NCBI GenBank assembly: GCA_020249925.1
Contig: JADCER010000003.1
Span: 62,001 to 126,000 of the forward strand
Length of the DNA stretch: 64,000 bases
Source of the DNA: Roseomonas sp.
GTDB lineage: Bacteria; Pseudomonadota; Alphaproteobacteria; Acetobacterales; Acetobacteraceae
Direction of reading: 5' to 3'
Shown here: positions 52,214 to 60,955 of the stretch, one piece after another
Layout: every line of letters begins with the position of its first letter
Position numbering within the stretch: position 1 is the stretch's first letter
The notes under the pieces: generated by a model
The model's input: only the letters and a program-made list of their open reading frames with translations
What the model was told of the DNA's origin: nothing
Database searches by the model: none
Translations under genes and position numbers: made by a program

Positions 52214-53727
52214 GCCGCAACCCTTCCCGGCATGCGATGGCGAAAGGCCAGCGCCTCGGCAATATGCGCGCGGCGGATCATGGCGCTACCGGCAAGATCA
52301 GCAATGGTGCGCGCGACACGCAGGCTGCGAACTTGCCCGCGCGATGATAGCCCAAGCCGCGTCGCGGCGACCTCAAGCAAATGCGCCGCCTCAGCCTCAA
52401 TGCCCTGCTGCAATTGGGCAAGGCTTGCTTCGGCATTATTTGGTGGACCATCCGCGCCATATCGCGCGCGTTGCGCCGCACGCGCGGCCTTCACACGCGC
52501 GGCGACTGCCGTGCTCGCCTCACCCGCCGGGGCGCGGGCCAATTCGGCGGGGGCAATCGGCATGACTTCAATGGTGATATCCATGCGATCAAGCAGCGGG
52601 CCGGAAAGCCGCATCTGGTAATCCTCACCACAGCGTGGCGCGCGACCGCATTCGCGCCCCGGTTGCCCCAAATAGCCGCAGCGGCAGGGATTCATCGCTG
52701 CAATGCACTGAAACCGCGCTGGATAGGTCACATGCGAATGCACGCGGCTGATCGTAGTGCGCCCGGTTTCCATCGGCTGACGCAGGGCCTCCAGCGCCTG
52801 GCGCGGAAATTCCGGCCATTCATCCAGAAACAAAACGCCACGATGCGCCAGGCTGATTTCGCCGGGCTTGGCACGCGACCCACCACCAACCAGCGCGGGC
52901 ATGGAAGCAGAATGATGCGGCTCCCGGAATGGAGGGCGCGTCACCAGCCGCCCGCCTTGCAACAGGCCCGCAATGGAATGCACAAGGCTCACTTCTAAAG
53001 CCTCAGCCGGCGAAAGATCAGGGAGCAAGGCGGGCAGGCGCGCTGCCAGCATGGATTTGCCACCACCCGGCGGGCCGATCATGAGCAGATTGTGCCCGCC
53101 CGCCGCGGCAATTTCCAAGGCGCGCTTCGCGGTTTCCTGCCCCTTCACATCGGAAAGGCAGGGGCCTGATTGCGGCGCGGCATCCAGCTTTGGCGCTTCC
53201 GGCGCGCGCAAAACCTGCACGCCCTTGAAGTGATTGAGCAGTGCGGGAAGATCAGGTGCCGCGAGCACTTCAATCTGCCCGGCCCAGGCGGCCTCGCCAC
53301 CCTGCGCGGCAGGGCAGATCAGCCCCAATTCGCGCGCCGAGGCGCCAAGGGCGGCCGGCAATACGCCCGCCACCGGCATGATCGCACCATCGAGAGACAA
53401 TTCGCCGAGCGCGGCAAAGCCCGCCAATTCATCGCGCGGCAGCACATCCATCGCTGCCAGTACCGCGAGCGCAATGGGCAGATCGAAATGGCTGCCTTCC
53501 TTGGCGATATCAGCCGGTGCCAGGTTCACCAGCACGCGCTTGGGCGGCATGGAAAGGCCAAGGCCAAGCAAGGCCGCGCGCACCCTTTCGCGGCTTTCGG
53601 CAACCGCCTTATCGGGCAGACCCACCACGAGGAAGGCCGGCAGGCCGGGGGCGATTTGCACCTGTACCTCCACCGCCTGGGCTTCGATCCCAGCGAAGGC
53701 GAAGGTGGCAATGCGGGCAATGGACAT
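52210..53727 (-). CDS. comM: YifB/ComM family Mg-chelatase-like AAA ATPase
   Basis: The 505-aa protein has the N-terminal Lon-substrate-binding-like domain (LPAFLVVGLPDKAVAESRERV), Walker A MIGPPGGGKSMLAARLPALL near residues 216-235, Walker B LFLDEWPEF and the Mg-chelatase ChlI-like C-terminus including the four-Cys CRCGYLGQPGRECGR zinc segment. ComM helicases promote branch migration in natural transformation. A normal full-length member. Confidence 0.93.
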   Translation of the reverse strand: MSIARIATFAFAGIEAQAVEVQVQIAPGLPAFLVVGLPDKAVAESRERVRAALLGLGLSMPPKRVLVNLAPADIAKEGSHFDLPIALAVLAAMDVLPRDELAGFAALGELSLDGAIMPVAGVLPAALGASARELGLICPAAQGGEAAWAGQIEVLAAPDLPALLNHFKGVQVLRAPEAPKLDAAPQSGPCLSDVKGQETAKRALEIAAAGGHNLLMIGPPGGGKSMLAARLPALLPDLSPAEALEVSLVHSIAGLLQGGRLVTRPPFREPHHSASMPALVGGGSRAKPGEISLAHRGVLFLDEWPEFPRQALEALRQPMETGRTTISRVHSHVTYPARFQCIAAMNPCRCGYLGQPGRECGRAPRCGEDYQMRLSGPLLDRMDITIEVMPIAPAELARAPAGEASTAVAARVKAARAAQRARYGADGPPNNAEASLAQLQQGIEAEAAHLLEVAATRLGLSSRGQVRSLRVARTIADLAGSAMIRRAHIAEALAFRHRMPGRVAA

Positions 53728-53769
53728 GCCGCATCAATGGCGCATCCTGCGCCGAAATACAACCATAAG

Positions 53770-54777
53770 TTATATTTCAGCTATCCCCTGCACCCGCCGC
53801 ATCAGCCGCCGGAAATTGCCGGACCAGAGCAGATCAATCTCCCGCGCGCCATACCCGCGGCGATGCAGTTCCGCGGTCAGGTTCATGGTCTCCCCGGCAT
53901 TGGCCCAGCCGGGAATGCCGCCGCCGCCATCGAAATCCGATGACAGGCCGACATGATCAAGCCCGATGCGGCGCACCGCGTAATCCACATGATCCACCAT
54001 ATCTGCAACCGTCGCGGGAGATTTGCCATCCGCCCCAGGTGGGCGAAGAAAGGCATCCAGTGCGGTAATCTGCACCAGACCGCCCTTTGCCCGCAGCATA
54101 TCCAATTGCTCATCATCCAGGTTGCGCGGATGATCGCATAGCGCGCGGCAGCAGGAATGCGTCGCCACAATCGGCGCGTGGGAAAGCTCGGCCGCCTGCA
54201 TCATGGAAGATTTCGCAGCGTGCGAGACATCAATCATCAGGCCAATACGATTCATCTCCGCAATCGCTTGCCGCCCAAGATCGGAAAGCCCGCCATGTTG
54301 CGCCGTGCCATCGCCAAGCGCGGGCTTGGGCCGCGCGGCATCGGCCAGATCATTATGCCCATCATGCGTGATGGTCAGATAAATCGCGCCCAGATCGCGC
54401 CAGAGCTTCAGCCGCGCCAAATCGCGGCCCATGGCATTGCCGTTTTCAACCGCGCTCAGCACCGCAAGCGCGCCGGCCTGGTGCGCCGCTTCCAATTCAT
54501 CGGCGGTGGCGCAAAAGCGCCGTGCCACGCCATCAGCGCGTGTGCGGATATGGCGCAGCATGGCCTCCGCCCGGTCAGCCGCAGCCTGATGGCCAGCGGC
54601 ATCGCGCGGGCCTTGCGGCGTATAGGCAATGAAGACAACGGCCTTCAGCCCGCCGCGCTGCATTTTCGGGAAATCAACGCAGCGATCAGTTTCCTGCGTC
54701 GCATCGGGCGGGTCGGGCCATTTGATATCCACATGGGTATCAAGGGTCAGGGTTGCCGCGTGGATCGCCTCACTCAT
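53770..54777 (-). CDS. Membrane-type dipeptidase (peptidase M19)
   Basis: The 335-aa enzyme has the binuclear zinc set of renal-type dipeptidases: DTHVDIKWPD, a Glu in SAVENGNAMG, TITHDGHNDLAD with its His, and the DVSHAAKSS and THSCCRALCDHPRN His residues, plus SSDFDGGGGIPGW. It cleaves dipeptides. No signal is seen. Its start overlaps the deacetylase-fold gene by 4 nt, so the two share an operon. Confidence 0.92.
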   Translation of the reverse strand: MSEAIHAATLTLDTHVDIKWPDPPDATQETDRCVDFPKMQRGGLKAVVFIAYTPQGPRDAAGHQAAADRAEAMLRHIRTRADGVARRFCATADELEAAHQAGALAVLSAVENGNAMGRDLARLKLWRDLGAIYLTITHDGHNDLADAARPKPALGDGTAQHGGLSDLGRQAIAEMNRIGLMIDVSHAAKSSMMQAAELSHAPIVATHSCCRALCDHPRNLDDEQLDMLRAKGGLVQITALDAFLRPPGADGKSPATVADMVDHVDYAVRRIGLDHVGLSSDFDGGGGIPGWANAGETMNLTAELHRRGYGAREIDLLWSGNFRRLMRRVQGIAEI

Positions 54778-55811
54778 GCCGCATCTCCCCAGGCTTGCAG
54801 GAAGCCCGCCAATAAATCGCCGATGACATCTACATTATAGCCGCCTTCCTGAGTGATGGCGGTGGGCAGCTTGAGCCCGCCAATCATCGCCCCCGCGCGG
54901 GCGAAACCATCCGCTGTAACTTTCAGCGCAGCAAGCGGTTCATGTTCCGAGGCATCAAAGCCAAGCGGCAGCACCAGCGCATCGGTTTTATGGTCGCGGA
55001 TCGCGGCCATGGCGTAGCGAATGGCGTCCAGCCAACCCTCATCCCCCGTGCCGATGGCAAGCGGCATATTCATATTGCGCCCATCACCGGCGCCGGCACC
55101 GCGTTCGCGCGTGCGGCCCACAAACCAGGGGTAATAGCGATCAGGATCGCCATGGATGGAAATGGTCAGCACATCACCGCGTTCCCAGAAAATACCCTGG
55201 GTGCCATTGCCGTGATGGCTATCAATATCCAGCACCGCAACGCGCTTGGCGCCCGCATCCACCAAAGCCTGCGCGGCAAGTGCTGCGTTATTCACATAGC
55301 AATGCCCACCAGCGCGCGCGGCATAGGCGTGATGGCCAGGCGGGCGGCACAGTGCATAGGCGCTTCGCCCCGCAGCCGCTTCACGCGCGGCGGCCATGGC
55401 GCAAGCGGCCGAACCTTGAATCGCTTGCCAGGTACCGGGACCAATCGGGCAGGCTGCATCAGCCATGTACCAACCCGCGCGCGCGACAATACTATTCGAA
55501 CAAGCCGCACCTTGCGCCAGCATCTCCGGCGAGGGGTGCATATTCGCGACAACCTCAGGCCCCGCATCGGCAAGCGCTGCCCAATCGCGTGCAGCTTCTG
55601 CCAGAAAAGCCAGGTAATCCGCGCTATGGACGGATTGCAGCGCGGCAAGGGGCACGGCTTCCGGCGTGCTCGGCGCAAGCCCAAGGCGAAGCAGCGCCGC
55701 TTCCAGCGCTGCCGCGCGGGCGGGGATTTCGAAATTCGCGCGCGTGCGGCCGCGAATCAGGAAGAAAGCCGGTTGATGCCCGGCATGATCCGGATGGGCG
55801 AAGGTTTTCAT
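54774..55811 (-). CDS. Histone deacetylase-fold (acetylpolyamine amidohydrolase-type) hydrolase
   Basis: The 345-aa protein has the HDAC-fold zinc site: YALCRPPGHHAYAARAGG, then DIDSHHGNGTQGIFWE with Asp, His and the active His pair, and a GFDASEHEP Asp. It is closer to bacterial acetylpolyamine amidohydrolase and AcuC-type enzymes than to eukaryotic HDACs. It deacetylates small amides; the substrate is inferred. Divergent from the M20 gene. Confidence 0.92.
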   Translation of the reverse strand: MKTFAHPDHAGHQPAFFLIRGRTRANFEIPARAAALEAALLRLGLAPSTPEAVPLAALQSVHSADYLAFLAEAARDWAALADAGPEVVANMHPSPEMLAQGAACSNSIVARAGWYMADAACPIGPGTWQAIQGSAACAMAAAREAAAGRSAYALCRPPGHHAYAARAGGHCYVNNAALAAQALVDAGAKRVAVLDIDSHHGNGTQGIFWERGDVLTISIHGDPDRYYPWFVGRTRERGAGAGDGRNMNMPLAIGTGDEGWLDAIRYAMAAIRDHKTDALVLPLGFDASEHEPLAALKVTADGFARAGAMIGGLKLPTAITQEGGYNVDVIGDLLAGFLQAWGDAA

Positions 55812-55916
55812 GGGTAAAGGCTAACCAGTTTTGCCGCCGCTGCGAAGCCGCCGCGCTTGCTGCGCTTGGCCTGGCTGGCTAGCGTCGTTGGGCATCACGT
55901 TAAGGACCCTGCCGAT

Positions 55917-57209
55917 ATGCAAGCTCTCGACCCCGGTGCGCGGCGCGCCATTCTGGAAGCGGTGGATGAGCTGCGCGCGGAAAGCATCTCAATGCTTTCG
56001 CGTCTGGTGCGTTGCCCCTCAACCCTTGGCAATGAGGCGTCCGCCCTGAATGAAATGGCGCGGATTTATGAGGGGCTTGGCCTGACACCGCAGCGCATTC
56101 CAACCGTGCCGAGCGCGCTTGAAGGTCATCCTGGCTTTTCGCCACTGCTTATTTCCTATGAAGGGCGAGATAATGTCGTCGCGGTCTTCACGCCGCGTGA
56201 AGCCAAGGGGCGCAGCCTGACCCTGCAAGGCCATGTGGATGTGGTGCCGGAGGGTGCCGCGGATATGTGGGAAACGCCGCCTTATGAACCCAGCATTCGC
56301 GATGGCCGCATGTATGGCCGTGGTGCGGGCGATATGAAGGCGGGCATTATTTCCTACGTCACCGCCTTTCGCGCCTTGAAGCGCGCAGGCTTGCAGCCGG
56401 CAGCCCAGGTGCAGATGCAATCCGTGATTGAAGAAGAATGCACCGGCAATGGTGCGCTGGCAGCGATGCTGGCATTACCGCCATCCGATGCGGTGATCAT
56501 CCCAGAACCTGGCCCCGGCCTGCCCGCCATGTACAGTGCGGAAGTCGGCGTGGTTTGGGCCTGGGTCACGGTTTCCGGCCGCCCCGCCCATGTGCGCGAT
56601 ATGCAGGCCGGGCTGAATGCCATTGAAGCGGCCAGCACCATCGCGGGCTATTTCAAGCGCTATGAGGCGGAGATGAACCGCGCCGAAAACATTCATGCCT
56701 CCTTCCACGGCGTGAACCATCCGGTGAATGTGAACCTCGGCACGATTGAAGGCGGCGAATGGAATTCTTCCGTGCCGACCCGCGCACGCATCGGATTACG
56801 TGTGGGTGTCATGATGGGCAATAGCGCGCGGGCCGTGAAGGCGGATATTGAAAAGCTGGTCGCCGAAGCCGGCGCCGATGAAAAGCTGCGCGGCGCCAAG
56901 ATCAAGCTGGAATTCAAGGGCTTCATGGCCGAACCCTGCGTCTTTGACATGCAGGCGCCGATTGTGCGCATGGCCAAGCGCCATTTCACCGATGTCTCAG
57001 GCGGTGCCTTGCGCGATTATCCTTCCGCAGGGCTCACGGATGGGCGGCATTTCGTGCTGCATCAGGGCGTGCCGGTGGCGTGTTTTGGCCCGGATGCTGA
57101 GAATATTCACGGCATTGACGAAAGTGTCGGCCTGCAATCCATGCATGACATTACCCGCACCATCGCACTCACCATGGCGGAATGGTGCGGGGTGGAGAAA
57201 CCATCATGA
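55917..57209 (+). CDS. ArgE/DapE-type M20 metallohydrolase
   Basis: From ATG 55917 the 430-aa enzyme has the M20 fold: LTLQGHVDVVPEGAADMW with His/Asp, GRGAGDMKAG (bridging Asp), VIEEECTGNGALAAML with the catalytic Glu and metal Glu, and a dimerisation domain VSGRPAHVRDMQ. The end has ENIHGIDESVG with its ligand His. The family covers acetylornithine deacetylase and related amidases. It overlaps the following gene by 4 nt (ATGA). Confidence 0.9.
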   Translation: MQALDPGARRAILEAVDELRAESISMLSRLVRCPSTLGNEASALNEMARIYEGLGLTPQRIPTVPSALEGHPGFSPLLISYEGRDNVVAVFTPREAKGRSLTLQGHVDVVPEGAADMWETPPYEPSIRDGRMYGRGAGDMKAGIISYVTAFRALKRAGLQPAAQVQMQSVIEEECTGNGALAAMLALPPSDAVIIPEPGPGLPAMYSAEVGVVWAWVTVSGRPAHVRDMQAGLNAIEAASTIAGYFKRYEAEMNRAENIHASFHGVNHPVNVNLGTIEGGEWNSSVPTRARIGLRVGVMMGNSARAVKADIEKLVAEAGADEKLRGAKIKLEFKGFMAEPCVFDMQAPIVRMAKRHFTDVSGGALRDYPSAGLTDGRHFVLHQGVPVACFGPDAENIHGIDESVGLQSMHDITRTIALTMAEWCGVEKPS

Positions 57210-58465
57210 CCACGAACCTGCCCCTTTCCGGCGCCCGGCTTTGGGATAGCCTGATGGAACTCGCCAAGATTGGCGGCACGCCAAAAGGTGGCTGCAATCG
57301 GCAGACGCTGACCGACCTTGATTCCGAAGGCCGCCATTTGCTGCGCCGCTGGGGGGAGGCGATTGGGTGCACGCTTTCTGTTGATCGCCTCGGCAATATG
57401 GTGCTGCGCCGCGAAGGGCGTGACCCGACGCGCAAGCCAGTCGCGATGGGTAGCCATTTGGATACGCAACCAACAGGCGGCAAGTTTGACGGCCCGCTTG
57501 GTGTGTTGGCTGGCCTTGAAGTGCTGCGTGCGCTGCATGAGGCCGGGATTGAAACCGAAGCACCCTTGGTGCTGATCAATTGGACCAATGAGGAAGGGGC
57601 GCGCTTCTCGCCCCCCATGATGGGCAGTGGCGCGGCGATGGGAGTTTTCGCTGAGGCTGATGTGCTCGCCTTGCGTGATACGGACGGCAAGGCGTTTGGC
57701 GATGAACTCACGCGCATCGGCTGGCAGGGAGACGCCGACCCCACTGGCCTGGCTGATCTTGCCGCCTATTTCGAATTGCACATCGAACAGGGCGCGCTGC
57801 TGGAGAATGCCGGCAAGGATATTGGCGTGGTGACGCATGCCCTGGCGCAAGCCTGGTATGAGGTCACCATCGAAGGTGTTGAAGCCCATGGCGGTTCCCC
57901 CATGGCCGGGCGGCGCGATGCCATGATGGCCGCCGCCCCTTTGATGGCCGCGATTGAGGACATCGCTTTGCGCGCCGTCAGCCCTTCTGGTGAACCAGGC
58001 CGGGCCACGGTCGGGCGGCTCACGGTCTATCCCGATAGCCGCAATATCGCGCCGTCACGCATCTGGTTCAGCATTGATACGCGCCATGGCGACCCGGCAT
58101 TGCTCGCGCGCATGGGTACGGAGCTTCGCGCCAAGGCAGCGGAACTATCCGCCGCGCGGGGTGTGACCATCACCATCACCGATTTCTGGCAATCGCCTTT
58201 GACGCCGTTTGATACTGCGCTGGTCGGGCGCGTGCGTGATGCCGCAACCCGGCTGGGTCTGCCGCATATGGATATGCCAACCGGCATCGGGCATGATGCG
58301 GTTTATGTCGCGCGGCGCGTGCCGGCGGCGATGATTTTCTGCCCCTGCCATGGCGGCATCAGCCATAATGAAGCGGAAAGCATCACGCCCGCCTGGGCCG
58401 AAGCTGGCTTACGCGTTTTGGCCCAGGCGGTGCTCGCCACCGCCGGAATTGCGAAGGAGAAATAA
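57206..58465 (+). CDS. AllC/HyuC-type Zn-dependent amidase
   Basis: From ATG 57206 the 419-aa enzyme has the N-carbamoyl-L-amino acid hydrolase/allantoate amidohydrolase features: GNMVLRREG, VAMGSHLDTQPTGGKFDGP with His/Asp, LINWTNEEGARFSPPMMGS with the catalytic Glu, and GIGHDAVYVARRVPAAMIF with a metal His. It would free L-amino acids or ureidoglycine-type products, complementing the D-carbamoylases. Confidence 0.9.
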   Translation: MTTNLPLSGARLWDSLMELAKIGGTPKGGCNRQTLTDLDSEGRHLLRRWGEAIGCTLSVDRLGNMVLRREGRDPTRKPVAMGSHLDTQPTGGKFDGPLGVLAGLEVLRALHEAGIETEAPLVLINWTNEEGARFSPPMMGSGAAMGVFAEADVLALRDTDGKAFGDELTRIGWQGDADPTGLADLAAYFELHIEQGALLENAGKDIGVVTHALAQAWYEVTIEGVEAHGGSPMAGRRDAMMAAAPLMAAIEDIALRAVSPSGEPGRATVGRLTVYPDSRNIAPSRIWFSIDTRHGDPALLARMGTELRAKAAELSAARGVTITITDFWQSPLTPFDTALVGRVRDAATRLGLPHMDMPTGIGHDAVYVARRVPAAMIFCPCHGGISHNEAESITPAWAEAGLRVLAQAVLATAGIAKEK

Positions 58466-58466
58466 C

Positions 58467-59966
58467 ATGACCCGCATCGCCATTGGCGGCTTTTTGCATG
58501 AAAGCCATTCCTTCGCGCCGTTGCCGACCGGCTGGCATGAATTCGTCAAACCCGGCGGCTTTCCGCCTCTGCAACGCCCGGCTGGGTTGATCGAGGCCAT
58601 GCGCCCGACCAGCGCGCCAATTGCGGGTGCCATCATGGTGGCGGAAGAAGCGGGCGTTGCACTCGCCCCCTTGGTCTGGTGCTTTGCCAATCCTGCTGGG
58701 CCTGTCACGGCGGAAGCATTTGAACGCATCGCCGCGCTATTGGTGGCAAGCCTGTCGGACGCGCTGGAAGCCGGCCCGATTGATGGCGTCTATCTTGATT
58801 TGCACGGTGCCATGGTGGCGGTCGGTTTTGATGATGCAGAAGCCGAAGTGCTGCGCCGCGTGCGCGCCGTGGTGGGGCCGGATTTGCCCATCGCCGTCAG
58901 CCTTGACCCGCATGCGAACAAGACCGCGGAGATGGTCGCCCTTTCCGATGTGCTGGTGCCGTTCCGCACCTATCCGCATGTGGATATGAAGCCGGCCGGC
59001 GCACAGGCAACGCGGCTATTGCTCCGCATGATCAAGGAAACCCGCAAACCGGCGAAACTCTTTCGCGATCTGGATTTCTGGACGCCCTTGCCCGGCCAAT
59101 GCACCATGGTCGCGCCCATGGCCGATGTTATGGCAGAACGCGCCAGGCTGGGTGCAGCATCAGGCGTTTGGGAATTGGGCTTCTGCTTTGGCTTTCCCTA
59201 TGCCGATTTCCCCGGCTGCGGCATGGCCATTGCGGCCTATGCCGATACGCTGGATCAAGCCGGCGCGGCGGCGGAAGCACTCGCCGCTTTCATTGCCAGC
59301 AAGGAACCGGAATTCGCGCTGGGTGTCGCAACCGCGGCTGAGGGCGTGGCGCGCGCCATGGCCGGTGGCGGCAAGGGGCCGGTGGTGCTGGCCGACACTC
59401 AAGATAATCCCGGCGGTGGTGGCCATGGCGACACCACCGGTTTGCTCGCGGAATTGATCCGGCAAAATGCGCGAGGTGCCGTGCTGGCACCGATGAATGA
59501 TGCCGAAGCCGCTGCCGCTTGCCATGCGGCGGGGGAAGGTGCGCGCCTTACGCTCGACCTTGGTGGCAAGAGCGATGGCGTGCCGTTGCGGGTGGAAGCG
59601 GTGGTCGAAAAACTCTCTGACGGGTGCTTTACGCTGAGTGGCCCGATGGGCAAGGGCAATCCCGCCGATCTTGGGCCTTCCGCGCTGATCCGTGTCGCAC
59701 CTGGCGTGCGCGTGGTGGTGGTCAGCCGCAAGATGCAGGGCCATGATCAGGAATTGTTCCGTCAGGTCGGCGTGGAACCGGCGGAACAGGCGATTGTCGC
59801 CGTGAAATCCAGCGTGCATTTCCGCGCTCATTTCCAGCCGATTGCATCTGAGGTGATTGTGGTAACCGCGCCCGGCCCGGTTGTGGCGGACCCGGCGATT
59901 TTGCCCTTCACCAATCTGCGCCCAGGGCTGCGCTTGCGCCCCAGCGATAATCGCGCCTGGGGATAA
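58467..59966 (+). CDS. M81-family metallopeptidase (MlrC-like)
   Basis: From ATG 58467 (2 nt after the previous stop) the 499-aa protein has the MlrC/M81 pattern: IAIGGFLHESHSFAP, YLDLHGAMVAVGFDDAEAEV, SLDPHANKTAEMV and ADTQDNPGGGGHGDTTGLL, with Asp/His metal ligands. Such proteins include the microcystin linear-peptide hydrolase. It is the third gene of a tight hydrolase operon. Confidence 0.9.
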   Translation: MTRIAIGGFLHESHSFAPLPTGWHEFVKPGGFPPLQRPAGLIEAMRPTSAPIAGAIMVAEEAGVALAPLVWCFANPAGPVTAEAFERIAALLVASLSDALEAGPIDGVYLDLHGAMVAVGFDDAEAEVLRRVRAVVGPDLPIAVSLDPHANKTAEMVALSDVLVPFRTYPHVDMKPAGAQATRLLLRMIKETRKPAKLFRDLDFWTPLPGQCTMVAPMADVMAERARLGAASGVWELGFCFGFPYADFPGCGMAIAAYADTLDQAGAAAEALAAFIASKEPEFALGVATAAEGVARAMAGGGKGPVVLADTQDNPGGGGHGDTTGLLAELIRQNARGAVLAPMNDAEAAAACHAAGEGARLTLDLGGKSDGVPLRVEAVVEKLSDGCFTLSGPMGKGNPADLGPSALIRVAPGVRVVVVSRKMQGHDQELFRQVGVEPAEQAIVAVKSSVHFRAHFQPIASEVIVVTAPGPVVADPAILPFTNLRPGLRLRPSDNRAWG

Positions 59967-60890
59967 TCAGCCGCGTTCGAGCAAGCCGAGCACCGCATCT
60001 GGCAAGGGCAAAGGTGCCACCGCGCCATAGCCCGTGGTGGAAAGTGCTGCGGCCGCATTGGCGTAACGCGCGGCATCCAGCGGCGCATCGCCCGCGAGCA
60101 AGCGCGCGAGGAAATTGCCGGCAAAGCAATCCCCCGCGCCGGTGGCATCCACCGCCGCCACCTTGTGCGCGGGCAGGCGGTGGCGAGCTTCGCGCGTGGC
60201 CAGAATAGCACCCTCAGCGCCGCATTTCAGCACCACCAGCGGTGCCAGGCGCAGATAGAAATCGCAGATGGCGTCAGCGTTTTGCAGTCCGGTTAACGCG
60301 GTTGCATCTTCCAAAGACGGCAGCGCGATATCGGCCATGGCAATCGCGGCATGGATCACCGCCGCAGCGCGTGATGCCGGCCAAAGCCTGAGGCGCAGAT
60401 TGGTGTCATAGGAAATGCGCACACCGGCCGCACGGGCGATCTCCATGGCGCGAAAGCCAGCATCACAGGCGCTGATGGAAATTGCCTGGCTGATGCCGGA
60501 CAGATGCAGGAATTTCGCCTGGCGAATGGCCGCTTCTGGTACATCCTCTGGCCGATAAAGTGACGCCGCGCTGCCGCTCCGGTAAAAGCTGAAATGATGG
60601 CCGCGCGTATCATGCGTCACGAAGTAAATCCCCGTCGGCGCGGCAGGGTTGCGGATGACATGCGCGGTATCCACGCTTTCCTTGGCCCAAAGCTGCATGA
60701 AGCTCTCGCCAGGCCCATCCTGGCCAAGCGCGGTCAGCATCCCAACCGATGCCCCGGCGCGTGCGGCGGCGATGGCAGCGTTGGAAGTATCTCCGCCATG
60801 GCCTTCCAGATAGTAGCGCCGCCCATCCGCGCCCGGCTTTTGGGCGTTGAATTCCAGCATGGGTTCGCCAAGGCAAAGTATATCAGCCAT
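59967..60890 (-). CDS. PfkB-family sugar kinase
   Basis: From ATG 60890 the 307-aa kinase has LEGHGGDTSNAAIAAARAGA, GMLTALGQDGPGESF, and the PfkB signature AVDATGAGDCFAGNFLARLL with catalytic Asp near residue 255. The GIYFVTHDTRGHHFSFYR segment fits 2-keto-3-deoxygluconate kinase. It abuts the M81 gene convergently with no gap. Confidence 0.88.
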   Translation of the reverse strand: MADILCLGEPMLEFNAQKPGADGRRYYLEGHGGDTSNAAIAAARAGASVGMLTALGQDGPGESFMQLWAKESVDTAHVIRNPAAPTGIYFVTHDTRGHHFSFYRSGSAASLYRPEDVPEAAIRQAKFLHLSGISQAISISACDAGFRAMEIARAAGVRISYDTNLRLRLWPASRAAAVIHAAIAMADIALPSLEDATALTGLQNADAICDFYLRLAPLVVLKCGAEGAILATREARHRLPAHKVAAVDATGAGDCFAGNFLARLLAGDAPLDAARYANAAAALSTTGYGAVAPLPLPDAVLGLLERG

Positions 60891-60955
60891 GCCCAATGCT
60901 TGGCCGATGCAGGAGAGGATTTCAAGCAGAGCGCAAGACGGACTATAGAACCCCC

